Source: Streptomyces smyrnaeus
GTDB lineage: Bacteria > Actinomycetota > Actinomycetes > Streptomycetales > Streptomycetaceae
Direction of reading: 5' to 3'
Assembly (NCBI RefSeq): GCF_017676345.1
Contig: NZ_JAFFZM010000017.1
Coordinates: 158,185 to 222,184 of the forward strand
DNA: 64,000 nt
Shown here piece after piece: positions 48,727-56,874 of the stretch. Every line of letters starts with the position of its first letter. Position 1 is the first letter of the stretch. The position numbers and the translations under genes are program-made. The notes beneath the pieces are model-generated. The model ran no database searches and was not told where the DNA came from. It was given only the letters and a program-made list of their open reading frames with translations.

Positions 48727-49950
48727 ATGGCGGTCATGTGTACCGACCGCCGACCCGACGACAGGAGTGCGGCCCTGGCTTCCGAGACCTCGACGACGCC
48801 CCCGACCACCCCTGCCCCGAGCCCCGCTCCGAGCGAGGCGTCGGCCGCCTCCCCGGCTCCGACCGCACCCGAGCAGGCACTGGTCTCCCGGCTGCAGATC
48901 GACGACAGCGACTCCACCAGCGACATCATCGACGCCCTCTTCCTGGGCCGGTTCACCCTGGGGGAACAGCCGTACTCGCGCAGCCACACCGTCGACCGCG
49001 TCAAGAAGGGTCGCACCCTGCTGCCGCCGGGCGCGCAGGTGCTGCGCGAGGCCAAGGACGACAACTCCGGCTCGGTCCTGGCCGAGGGAGAAGGCTGGAC
49101 GGTACGGGTCTCCCGCTGGAACCGCGGCGCCGAGGTGACGGTCACGGCGGTCACCGACGAGCTGGCCGAAGCGCGGCTGAAGCAGGCCGTGGACGGCGCG
49201 GAGGACGAACCCGAGCCCCAGGACGACCAGGTGTCCATGGGGTTCTGGTACCACTCCCCCATGCGCGGCCCGCGCCGCACCTCCCGCACCATCAGCGCCG
49301 GGTCGTGGGCCGATGTGCGGCAGAACTACACGGCGCGGGTGGCCACCGCCATGGACGACCTGATGAAGGTCACCCCGGACGAGATCTCCGGCCGCCTCCT
49401 GCTGCTGCACGGCCCGCCGGGCACCGGCAAGACCTCGGCGCTGCGCACGCTCGCCCGCTCGTGGAGCGACTGGTGCCAGGTCGACTGCGTCCTCGACCCC
49501 GAGCACCTGTTCAACAACATCGGCTATCTGATGGACATCGCCATCGGCTCGGACGACTCCGACCCGGAGGCCGGACGCTGGCGGCTGCTGCTCCTGGAGG
49601 ACTGCGACGAGCTGATCCGCGGCGAGGCCAAGTACGCGGCGGGCCAGGCGCTCTCCCGGTTGCTGAACCTCACCGACGGGCTGCTCGGCCAGGGTCGCAA
49701 CGTGCTGGTGGGCGTCACCACCAACGAGGATCTGGAACGGCTGCACCCGGCGGTGGTCCGGCCGGGGCGGTGCCTGGCCAGGATCGAGGTGGGTTCGCTC
49801 AGCCGCGAGGAGGCGGTCGGCTGGCTCGGCACCGACGAGGGCATCGGCCGGGACGGCGCCACGCTGGCCGAGCTGTACGCCCTCAAGAAGGGCAAGCGCC
49901 CGACGGGCGTCCCCCACCAGGAACGAGAGGGCTCGGGCCTGTATCTGTGA
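48727..49950 (+). CDS. AAA-type ATPase, DUF5925-like
   Basis: 407 aa from the ATG at 48727; the start is weakly supported, and a start nearer 48790 behind AGGAG is possible because the first 40 residues are a Pro/Ala/Thr-rich run. The DUF5925-like part is LQIDDSDSTSDIIDALFLGRFTLGEQPYS and LLPPGAQVLREAKDDN (in parts). The ATPase part has Walker A LLLHGPPGTGKTSALRTLA, Walker B LLLLEDCDELI, a sensor-1 VLVGVTTNED and the arginine region VVRPGRCLARIEVG. Role unknown; these proteins are widespread in streptomycetes. Confidence 0.85.
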   Translation: MAVMCTDRRPDDRSAALASETSTTPPTTPAPSPAPSEASAASPAPTAPEQALVSRLQIDDSDSTSDIIDALFLGRFTLGEQPYSRSHTVDRVKKGRTLLPPGAQVLREAKDDNSGSVLAEGEGWTVRVSRWNRGAEVTVTAVTDELAEARLKQAVDGAEDEPEPQDDQVSMGFWYHSPMRGPRRTSRTISAGSWADVRQNYTARVATAMDDLMKVTPDEISGRLLLLHGPPGTGKTSALRTLARSWSDWCQVDCVLDPEHLFNNIGYLMDIAIGSDDSDPEAGRWRLLLLEDCDELIRGEAKYAAGQALSRLLNLTDGLLGQGRNVLVGVTTNEDLERLHPAVVRPGRCLARIEVGSLSREEAVGWLGTDEGIGRDGATLAELYALKKGKRPTGVPHQEREGSGLYL

Positions 49951-50064
49951 CGGTCCGGCGGGGCCTGGTCGGTGCCGGTGACCGGCAGGCCCCGTTCCGG
50001 ACAACCATCGACCGCGCTCAAGGGTCTCTTCCCACAACAGCCCGCCCAGGGGGAGGACCCGCTC

Positions 50065-50691
50065 ATGCGCTCTCGCTCCATCGTCGGCACGGCCACCACC
50101 ACAGCGGCCGCCACCGCCGCCCTGCTCACCGCCGCGACGGCGACCGCCACCGCGGCCCCGGCTACGCCCCGGGCCACGGCGCCCGGTTTTCTGACCGCCG
50201 ACGACCTGCCCCCGCACCAGACCTCGCCGTGGTACGCGGGCCCGGTCGGCAAGGGACTCCCGGACCCGGAGCCGTTCTGTGTGGACGGTGCGATCCCCGA
50301 CAAGGCCGGCACCTACCACCGGCTCTTCGGCACCGAGTACGACACGCACGCCGCCCAGGTCAGCGTCGTCACCAAAGCTCCGAAGGCGGCCGGCAAGCTG
50401 GCGGCCGCGCTCGAGAAGCGGGTGGCGAACTGCGCGGCCGACTGGCTGCGGAACAACCCCGGCAGCACGGCGTCCTGGGACGACTACGGCACCGTCGACG
50501 CGGGGGACAGCGCCCACATCTACGGAGTCCACACCGCGCCGCCGGAGTCGGAGCACGGGGTGAACATGTTCGCGGTGATCCGCAAGGGAGCCAAGGTCAC
50601 CGTGGTCCGCTGGGCGGAGATGGGCACACTGGAGCACGCCCCGGTCGCGGCCTTCCGCACCACGACCACCAAGGCGGCGGCCCGCCTCTGA
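50065..50691 (+). CDS. Secreted hypothetical protein
   Basis: 208 aa from the ATG at 50065 (GGGGGAGG upstream). Signal peptide at residues 1 to about 33 (MRSRSIVG then Ala/Thr-rich ending ATATAAPA). The mature part has two Cys (FCVDGAIPDKAGTYHRLFGTEYDTHAAQ in part: CVDGAIPDKAGTYHRLF; and KRVANCAADWL) likely to form one disulfide, and a final VNMFAVIRKGAKVTVVRWAEMG. The layout (sensor-like beta fold) recalls secreted PknH_C-like proteins, but the similarity is weak. Function unknown. Confidence 0.75.
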   Translation: MRSRSIVGTATTTAAATAALLTAATATATAAPATPRATAPGFLTADDLPPHQTSPWYAGPVGKGLPDPEPFCVDGAIPDKAGTYHRLFGTEYDTHAAQVSVVTKAPKAAGKLAAALEKRVANCAADWLRNNPGSTASWDDYGTVDAGDSAHIYGVHTAPPESEHGVNMFAVIRKGAKVTVVRWAEMGTLEHAPVAAFRTTTTKAAARL

Positions 50692-50735
50692 AAGGCGCCC
50701 CTCAGATCTTGCGTACCCGGCAAGCACAGCAAGGA

Positions 50736-50759
50736 CCCGCGCCCCGTAAGGGGCGCGGG
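50736..50759. repeat. Dispersed Streptomyces hairpin element (partial)
   Basis: CCCGCGCCCC-GTAA-GGGGCGCGGG, then GAACTGCGCG, is the right half of the element found complete at 59215-59256. It lies after the secreted protein and before the convergent GntR gene, so a terminator role is likely. Confidence 0.75.
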
Positions 50760-50864
50760 GAACTGCGCGCGCAAGCACAACACACCCGCAGCCTGCAAAC
50801 ACCAGACGAAGGCAGACGCTGACCAGACCAGGTGAGGGGGACACAAGATCCGCGGGGCAACCCC

Positions 50865-51257
50865 TCACGTACCGTACGCCGCGCGTAGCGCCTCCCGGGC
50901 AGCGGCCAGCGCCGCGTCCTGGTCGGCGCCGAGCCGCCGGGCACGGGCCGCGAAGGTCTGGGCGGCCTCGGCCAGCTCGCGCTCGGTGACACCGCCCGTC
51001 GCGGCGACGAAGGTCCCGTTGCGGCCCCGGGTCTCGATGACGCCATCGGCCTCCAGCGCGCGGTACGCCTTGGCGACCGTGTTCGCCGCCAGCCCCAGCT
51101 CCTCCGCCAGGCCCCGCACGGTCGGGAGTTTGTAGCCCGTGGGCAGCTCGCCGCCACGGGCCAGCGCGGCGATACGCGCCCGCACCTGCTCGTAGGGCGC
51201 CTCCGGCGCGTCGGCGTCGAGGGTGATGCGCAGGGCGTTCGATGGGTTCCGCGGCAC
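50865..51257 (-). CDS. Short GntR-family regulator, YtrA-like
   Basis: 130 aa from a GTG at 51257 with GGAGG 4 nt upstream. Winged helix: PYEQVRARIAALARGGELPTGYKLPTVRGLAEELGLAANTVAKAYRALE (in parts: YKLPTVRGLAEELGLAANTV, AKAYRALEADGVIETRGRNG). Only a short helical tail follows, as in YtrA proteins, which often control ABC exporters. Here it is divergent from a GNAT gene, 94 bp away. Confidence 0.9.
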   Translation of the reverse strand: MPRNPSNALRITLDADAPEAPYEQVRARIAALARGGELPTGYKLPTVRGLAEELGLAANTVAKAYRALEADGVIETRGRNGTFVAATGGVTERELAEAAQTFAARARRLGADQDAALAAAREALRAAYGT

Positions 51258-51351
51258 GAATCCTCCGAAGAGCGAGGGGTTACGGGCCGATTCTCCCCCA
51301 CCCCGGGGAAACGGGAGGCGGCACGCCGGGCCACGGCATAGCCTCCGGGGC

Positions 51352-52284
51352 ATGACGCTCACGGTCCGCGCCTTCCGCACCGACGATCCGCGGGACGCCG
51401 AGTCCGTCGCCGGGGTCCGCCGCGCGACGATTCCCTACCTCGTCTGCACCGCGGGGACGCTCTGCTGGGAGGTGGCGCACGCGTCCGTCGGCCAACGGCT
51501 GCGCCGGCTGGTCGCGGAGCGGCCGGACGGCACGGTCGCGGGCTGCGCGGACACGGGGCTGGTAGCCGGGGGCACCGAGCCGCCGCAGGGCTTTCTGCAC
51601 ACGGCCGTGGTGCCGGGCGCGGTCGGCCGGGGCGTGGGATCGGCGCTGGTGGCCGCGGGTGAGGCGTATCTGGCGGCACTCGGCGTGCGGCGGGTGCACA
51701 GCTGGGTGGCCGACGAGGGCCGCGCCGCACGCTTCGCCGCGCGTCACGGCTACACCCGCTCCCGGCGGGCCCGCTTCCTCGGACTCGACCTGCGCCGCGC
51801 CGTCCTCCCCGAACTGCCCGATCCGCTGCCCACGGGCGTCACCCTGCACAGGGTCGCCGAGTTCGGCGACGCGCTGCGGCCGCTGCACGAGGCGGACACC
51901 GAGTGCGCCGCCGACGAGCCGGGCGACCTGAGGGTGGGCCGCACCCCGTACGAGGTGTGGCTGCGGCACAACTGGCGACGGCCCGACTGGGACGCCGAAC
52001 TGAGCAGTGTGGCCCTGGTGGACGGGCAGGTCGCGGCGTACAGCGTGGCGCAGACCGACGGGGTGGACCGCTACTGGTCGGGGATGACGGGCACCCGGCG
52101 CGCCTTCCGCGGCCGGGGGCTGGCCCGGCTGGCCAAACTGGCCGCCCTGCGCCGGGCCCGCGCCGCGGGGTACGCCCACGCCTTCACCGGCAACGACGCG
52201 GCCAACGCGCCCATGCTGGCCGTCAACCAGCGCCTGGGCTACACGGAGGTCGCCACGGAGTGGCGCTGCGTCAAACCGCTGTGA
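51352..52284 (+). CDS. GNAT acetyltransferase with two GNAT domains
   Basis: 310 aa. The first domain (about 1-150) has the acetyl-CoA motif TAVVPGAVGRGVGSALVAAGE. The second (about 165-310) has GTRRAFRGRGLARLAKLAALR and ends NAPMLAVNQRLGYTEVATEW. Both P-loops (GRGVGSA, GRGLARL) look intact. A TAGCCT box 7 nt before the ATG suggests a leaderless mRNA. Substrate unknown. Confidence 0.88.
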   Translation: MTLTVRAFRTDDPRDAESVAGVRRATIPYLVCTAGTLCWEVAHASVGQRLRRLVAERPDGTVAGCADTGLVAGGTEPPQGFLHTAVVPGAVGRGVGSALVAAGEAYLAALGVRRVHSWVADEGRAARFAARHGYTRSRRARFLGLDLRRAVLPELPDPLPTGVTLHRVAEFGDALRPLHEADTECAADEPGDLRVGRTPYEVWLRHNWRRPDWDAELSSVALVDGQVAAYSVAQTDGVDRYWSGMTGTRRAFRGRGLARLAKLAALRRARAAGYAHAFTGNDAANAPMLAVNQRLGYTEVATEWRCVKPL

Positions 52285-52323
52285 GGGGGCGCAAGCCGTC
52301 GGGCGGGCGTCGGCTGCCAGGTC

Positions 52324-53520
52324 TCACAAGGCCGAGCGGTCCCCGGTGTCGACCGCTGTGGTGGAGTCCGCGGCCTGCCGCGCGGCGTCCCGGACCTGGT
52401 CGGCGGTGAGCGCGTAGCCGGTTCCGGCGTCCGTGGTGGAGCGGGCGAAGACGACCCCGTAGACCCGGCCGCCGGGCGTCAGCAGGGGGCCGCCGGAGTT
52501 GCCCGGCCGCACCTGGGAACGTATCGCGTAGATGTCGCGGGTGGTCAGCGCGCCTCCGTAGATGTCCTGACCGCGCGCCGGAGTGCGGGCGGCCACGGCT
52601 GCGGCCCGCAGGTCGAGGCCGCCGTTCTCCGGGTAACCTGCGACCACGGCCTGGTCGCCCCGGGTGGCATCGCCGGCGAAGCGGAGCGCGGGCGCGTCGA
52701 GGCCCGGCACGTTGAGGACGGCGATGTCCTTCTCGGCGTCGAAGAGGACGACCTGCGCCTCGTACGGCCGCCCGACGCCGCCGACGCGGACGGTCGGCGC
52801 CTCGACCCCGGCGACGACGTGCGCGTTGGTCATCACATGGCCGCGGGCGTAGACGAAGCCGCTGCCCTCCTGCCCCTGCCGGCCGCCGTCCACGTCGGCG
52901 ACGCCCTCGACCTTGACGGTGCTGCGCTGGGCAGCGGCCGTCGCCGCCCTGGTGACGGCGTCGCCGGACGGCTGGGGCACCGAGGCGCCGGGTTCCTGCT
53001 CGAACGGGTTGAAGACCGGTGGGAAGCCCGCCGTGGTGAGCGCGCCGGTGGCCCGGTTGAACCAGGTCGCCGCGCTGCTGGGCATCCGCTCGTGCACGCC
53101 CTCCAACAGGGTGGAGCCCCTTATGGCCTGGTTGAGCGCCGGCGAGGGGGAGGCGGCAAGCGCACTGCCCGCCACCCAGCCGACGACGAGCACGGCGACG
53201 ACGTTGACGAGGGCGCCGCCCACTCCGTCCACCCAGCGGGCGGGGGTGCGGCTGAGCGCGTGGCGTATCCGCCAGGCGAACTGCGAGGCCAGCGCGTGCC
53301 CGGCGAGCGCGGGCGCCAGCACGGTCAGCAGGGCCAGGACGGTGGCGGTGGTCGTCCCCCGCTCGGAGAGGTCGAGGACGAAGGGCAGCAGCCAGACGCC
53401 GAGGATCGCGCCCCCGACGAAACCGGCCAGCGAGATGAGCCCCGCGACCAGTCCCCTGCGGAATCCCGAACCGGCGTAGGCGAGCGCTGCGAAGATCAGG
53501 AGCAGATCCAGCAGATTCAC
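52324..53520 (-). CDS. MarP-like membrane serine protease (CvpA-trypsin)
   Basis: 398 aa from a GTG at 53520 with GGAGG 8 nt before; a GTG at 53526 is possible but too close. Residues about 1-165 are a four-helix CvpA-like membrane domain (NLLDLLLIFAALAYAGSGFRRGL). The outer trypsin-like domain has all three catalytic residues: His in VMTNAHVV, Asp in EKDIAVLNV and Ser in RPGNSGGPLL. Mycobacterial MarP is needed for acid and oxidative stress resistance. Possible role here: processing of cell-wall hydrolases. Confidence 0.93.
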   Translation of the reverse strand: MNLLDLLLIFAALAYAGSGFRRGLVAGLISLAGFVGGAILGVWLLPFVLDLSERGTTTATVLALLTVLAPALAGHALASQFAWRIRHALSRTPARWVDGVGGALVNVVAVLVVGWVAGSALAASPSPALNQAIRGSTLLEGVHERMPSSAATWFNRATGALTTAGFPPVFNPFEQEPGASVPQPSGDAVTRAATAAAQRSTVKVEGVADVDGGRQGQEGSGFVYARGHVMTNAHVVAGVEAPTVRVGGVGRPYEAQVVLFDAEKDIAVLNVPGLDAPALRFAGDATRGDQAVVAGYPENGGLDLRAAAVAARTPARGQDIYGGALTTRDIYAIRSQVRPGNSGGPLLTPGGRVYGVVFARSTTDAGTGYALTADQVRDAARQAADSTTAVDTGDRSAL

Positions 53521-53934
53521 GGCCACTCCCTCCCTTCGCGCTCATCGCCGCCGCGTCCGTCGCCTTCTCCGCTGCGTGCGGCCACGGCCAGGCGGGGCGT
53601 TCAGGGAGAAAAACGCACAACTCCAGCTCGCGGTTCCCCCTGTGCGGAATCGCACCCGCACCGTCGCTACGACCCGCGCTGCCGGAAGGCCCGGCGGGAC
53701 GGGGTTCCGGCCGCCGTGTCTGTTCGGGTGCTTAGCGGCGCCTTAAGCGAGTCCTAAAGATCACCGGAGAAGGCGGTGACGCGCGTCTTTCGGCCCTCGA
53801 CGTGGCTAACGTGCTGGGCGCCGGGGCGGGCTCGCCGGTGGGCCGCGGGGAGGCGGTGCCGCCCGCTCCCGTCCCGGACCCCCACCTGCCACGTGCGCGT
53901 GGCACCACGTCCCCGTGACAAGGAGCCGATTCAT
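53521..53934. other. 414-bp intergenic region before the LPMO gene
   Basis: No gene is supported. It contains GCTTA-N9-TAAGC (53730-53748) and TCACCG-GAGAAGG-CGGTGA (53761-53779). The AT-richer stretch 53730-53762 is the most likely promoter region of the LPMO gene. AAGGAG at 53920-53925 is its ribosome site. Confidence 0.4.
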
Positions 53935-54939
53935 ATGACCGTTCGCCGCACGGCCGCAGGACGCCAGGCCGCGGGTTTCGTCGCACTGGGCGTCGTCCCG
54001 CTCGCGCTCACCCTGGCGACGGCCGCCCCCGCCGCCGCGCACGGTTCCATGGAGGACCCCGTCAGCCGGGTCTCCACCTGTTTCGCCGAGGGACCCGAGA
54101 GCCCGAAGTCGGCGGCGTGCAAGGCCGCGGTCGCCGCCAGTGGGACGCAGGCGTTCTACGACTGGAACGAGGTCAACATTCCCGACGCGGCGGGCAAGCA
54201 CCGGCAGATCATCCCGGACGGGAAGCTGTGCAGCGCGGGCCGCGACAAGTACAAGGGGCTGGACCTGCCCCGCGCCGACTGGCCGGCCACGGCGATGAAG
54301 CCGGGCGAGCACACCTTCAAGTACAAGGCCACGGCACCGCACAAGGGCAGCTTCGAGCTGTACATCACCAAGGACGGCTACGACCCGGCCAAGCCGCTCA
54401 AGTGGTCCGACCTGGAGTCCGAGCCGTTCGCCAAGGCGACCGACCCGACGCTGAAGGACGGCAGCTACGTCATCGACGGCACCGTGCCGAAGAAGTCGGG
54501 GCGCCATCTGATCTACAGCATCTGGCAGCGCTCGGACAGCCCGGAGGCGTTCTACACCTGCTCGGACGTGACCTTCGGCGGCAAGGGCGGCCCGGCGGCC
54601 GCGAGCGAGCCCAAGACCCCCGACGAGAAGCAGATCGAGGCGGGCATGGACAAGTCGACCGTGGACCACGGCGGCCACGGCGGCGACCAGCACGGCGCGG
54701 GGAACCACGCGGGCCACGGCACCACGACACACGACGCCGCCAAGGGAGACGACCCGGCCACGAGCTCGGAGCCCAACGCGCCCGAGCCCAACGGCGGGGC
54801 CGAGAAGGCGGACCTCGCCGAGACCGGCGGCGACGACAGCACGGCCCCGCTCGCCGTCGGCGGCGCCGCCGTCCTCGCGGCCGGTGCCGGGGTGCTCTTC
54901 GCCACCGCCCGCCGCCGGGCCGCCAGGTCCCGCGGCTGA
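53935..54939 (+). CDS. Cell-wall-anchored AA10 lytic polysaccharide monooxygenase with His-rich linker
   Basis: 334 aa. The signal peptide ends APAAA-H, so His is the first mature residue, as copper coordination requires. The second brace His is in KATAPHKGSFELYITKDGYDP, and the axial Phe in YTCSDVTF. IYSIWQRSDSPEAFYTCSDV is a family signature. After the domain (to about residue 220) comes an unusual His-rich stretch (DHGGHGGDQHGAGNHAGHG). A LAETG sortase motif, a membrane helix and RRRAARSR follow. It oxidises chitin or cellulose at the cell surface. The AAGGAG gives a clear start. The nearby copper ATPase may be relevant. Confidence 0.93.
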   Translation: MTVRRTAAGRQAAGFVALGVVPLALTLATAAPAAAHGSMEDPVSRVSTCFAEGPESPKSAACKAAVAASGTQAFYDWNEVNIPDAAGKHRQIIPDGKLCSAGRDKYKGLDLPRADWPATAMKPGEHTFKYKATAPHKGSFELYITKDGYDPAKPLKWSDLESEPFAKATDPTLKDGSYVIDGTVPKKSGRHLIYSIWQRSDSPEAFYTCSDVTFGGKGGPAAASEPKTPDEKQIEAGMDKSTVDHGGHGGDQHGAGNHAGHGTTTHDAAKGDDPATSSEPNAPEPNGGAEKADLAETGGDDSTAPLAVGGAAVLAAGAGVLFATARRRAARSRG

Positions 54940-54951
54940 CGGGTGCACAGC

Positions 54952-54991
54952 CGGCGCCGTTCTCCCCGTCGCGACGGGGAGAACGGCGCCG
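54952..54991. terminator. Perfect 40-bp palindrome
   Basis: CGGCGCCGTTCTCCCCGTCG (54952-54971) is followed directly by its exact complement (54972-54991), with no loop bases. Pairing would leave a small loop at GTCGCGAC. It follows the LPMO stop by 13 nt and is a strong terminator candidate. Confidence 0.75.
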
Positions 54992-55032
54992 TACGCTCGT
55001 TGCCGTCACAGCGACCGAGAGGCGGAGCGTTC

Positions 55033-55680
55033 ATGACGGGACAGTCGGCGACAGAAGCGATGGTGGAGGTCACCAGCGAGGAGGAGCTGCGCGCCCTGGT
55101 CGGGGAGCCGGCCTCCCACGCGGTGACCAAGACCCGCACCGCACTGCACCAGCTGGACCGGGACTGGCTGGCGCACTCGCCGTTCTGCCTCGTCGCCACC
55201 TCGGCGGCCGACGGAAGCTGCGACGTCTCCCCCAAGGGTGATCCGCCCGGGTTCACCAAGGTGCTGGACGAGCGCACGATCGCCCTCCCCGACCGGCCGG
55301 GCAACAAGCGCATCGACGGGCTGCGCAACATCCTGTCCAACCCGCATGTCGGCCTCATCTTCTTCCTGCCGGGCCGCGGCGACACCCTCCGGATCAACGG
55401 GCGGGCCCGGATCGTGCGGGAGGCGCCGTTCCTCGACGAGATGGTGGCGCGGCGCAACCGCCCGAAGCTGGCGCTGGTGGTGGAGATCGACGAGGTCTTC
55501 CACCACTGCTCCAAGGCGTTCTTGCGCTCGGGCACCTGGCAGCCGGAGACCTGGCAGCCGGACGCGCTGCCGAACCGCGCCCGGCTGGCCAAGGCCCTCG
55601 ACCGGCCCGGGGACTCCCTGGAGTTCCTGGAGGAGTACTACGGGCCGAAGTACGGCGAGAAGATCTACACCGAGGGCTGA
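55033..55680 (+). CDS. Pyridoxamine-phosphate-oxidase-fold protein (MSMEG_1061-like)
   Basis: 215 aa from the ATG at 55033 (GGAG upstream). The split-barrel FMN/F420-type fold is seen as LAHSPFCLVATSAADGSCDVSPKGDPPGFTKVLDERTIALPDRPGNKRIDGLRNIL (in parts: FCLVATSAADGSCDVSPKGD, RTIALPDRPGNKRIDGLRNI). INGRARIVRE and VVEIDEVFHHCSKAFLRSG follow. The SPKGDPPGF sequence marks the MSMEG_1061-like family. It is a putative flavin- or F420-dependent oxidoreductase; the substrate is unknown. Confidence 0.85.
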   Translation: MTGQSATEAMVEVTSEEELRALVGEPASHAVTKTRTALHQLDRDWLAHSPFCLVATSAADGSCDVSPKGDPPGFTKVLDERTIALPDRPGNKRIDGLRNILSNPHVGLIFFLPGRGDTLRINGRARIVREAPFLDEMVARRNRPKLALVVEIDEVFHHCSKAFLRSGTWQPETWQPDALPNRARLAKALDRPGDSLEFLEEYYGPKYGEKIYTEG

Positions 55681-55702
55681 GACCCCGGCGGCCGGCCCTG
55701 CC

Positions 55703-56608
55703 TCAGGACAGGCAGGTGGTGGGGGTGGCGTGGGCCGGGTCGAGCGCGTTCGCCGTCTCGTGCCACGCCATCCGGTCGGCGAGCGCGACGGCCAGATGCT
55801 CGGAGATGTTGAGCGGGCACAGGTCCTGGAGCGTCACGTTCTTCACGTTCGGGCCGTCGAGGAACTGCGTCTTGTAGGGCGTGACGACCTGGTCGTACCT
55901 GGTGGCGATCACGGTGTACTTGACGCCGGGCACCGTGTCGCCGCCCGCGTTGAGTTTCTTGAGGAAGTCCGAGCCCTCCTTCTGCTGGAGCAGCGCCGGG
56001 CCTATCTCGTCGACCACGTCGCCGATGGGCGGGAACTGGTCGGCGAGCCGCGCCAGACCGCTGAGCGTGGTGCCGTGGTTGCTGGGGGCGATACCGATGA
56101 GCGCGTTCACCTTGGGGGCGCCGCCGAGGAACTTGAGGTACTGGCGGGGCATCATGCCGCCCTGCGAGTGGCCGACGATGTCGACCTTCTCGGTGCCGGT
56201 GGCGGCGAGCACCTTATCGACGTAGGCGGCCAGCTGCTTCGCGGAGTCCTCGATGGGGCCCAGGCCGTGGAAGAAGGGCTTGCCCGGCAGCTGTCCGTAG
56301 TCCAGGGAGAAGACGCAGTAGCCGCGTTCGACCAGGTAGGGGGCGAGCCCCAGCCAGTTGTCCACGGAGTTGCCGAAGGTGCCGTGGACCAGGACGACGG
56401 GGCGGGGGTGCGCGGTCGAGGGCTTGCAGGAGTAGTCGTTCCAGCCACCGGCCGACCGGCTGGTCACCGCCGTGTCCGGAGAGGCGGCGTCGGCGGGAGC
56501 GGTGAGGGTGGCGGCGGGCAGTGCCACCACCGCGACCGCCATGGCCGCGGTGGTGGCCGCTGATCTGCGTAGGCGTCGCGGTGCCAGCGCTGACGGCTTC
56601 AGCTTCAT
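55703..56608 (-). CDS. Secreted lipase/triacylglycerol hydrolase
   Basis: 301 aa. Signal peptide at residues 1 to about 42 (RR-containing start, ending APADA-A). The alpha/beta-hydrolase core has the oxyanion sequence VLVHGTFGNSVDNW, the nucleophile elbow IVGHSQGGMMPRQYL, the Asp in VIATRYDQVVTPY and His in NISEHLAVALAD. Several Cys suggest disulfides (YSCKP, GYCVF, DLCPL, TTCLS). It belongs to the Streptomyces lipase family related to LipA of S. exfoliatus. It diverges from the CopA gene. Confidence 0.92.
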   Translation of the reverse strand: MKLKPSALAPRRLRRSAATTAAMAVAVVALPAATLTAPADAASPDTAVTSRSAGGWNDYSCKPSTAHPRPVVLVHGTFGNSVDNWLGLAPYLVERGYCVFSLDYGQLPGKPFFHGLGPIEDSAKQLAAYVDKVLAATGTEKVDIVGHSQGGMMPRQYLKFLGGAPKVNALIGIAPSNHGTTLSGLARLADQFPPIGDVVDEIGPALLQQKEGSDFLKKLNAGGDTVPGVKYTVIATRYDQVVTPYKTQFLDGPNVKNVTLQDLCPLNISEHLAVALADRMAWHETANALDPAHATPTTCLS

Positions 56609-56758
56609 GTCCGGCTCCTCGTGGGGTGAGAGATGGGGGGAGCGGAGCTGTTGAATCGCCGTCAACTTACGCGCGAGTAAGGTCGCTGACCAGTGGTCGC
56701 GCACAACGAATTCCAGGACTTCCTGGCGGTCGACCCATCACCGGAAACCTTGCGCCAG

Positions 56759-56812
56759 ATACCCCAAGGGGGTATACATGACCTCGGCGCTACCGATACC
56801 CCTGGCGGGTAT
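56759..56812. promoter_or_regulatory. Two CsoR-type copper operators
   Basis: ATACCC-CAAGG-GGGTAT (56759-56775) and ATACCC-CTGGC-GGGTAT (56796-56812). The arms are identical, with a 5-nt spacer, and the sites are 37 bp apart. The ATACCC-N5-GGGTAT form matches the CsoR consensus known from Streptomyces. They precede copA by 62-116 bp. No csoR gene is in the window. Confidence 0.8.
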
Positions 56813-56874
56813 GACACAGTAGTGCGGAGACACTTGTGACCCGGAACTCCACCGGGCACCGCCGAGGAGAGACG

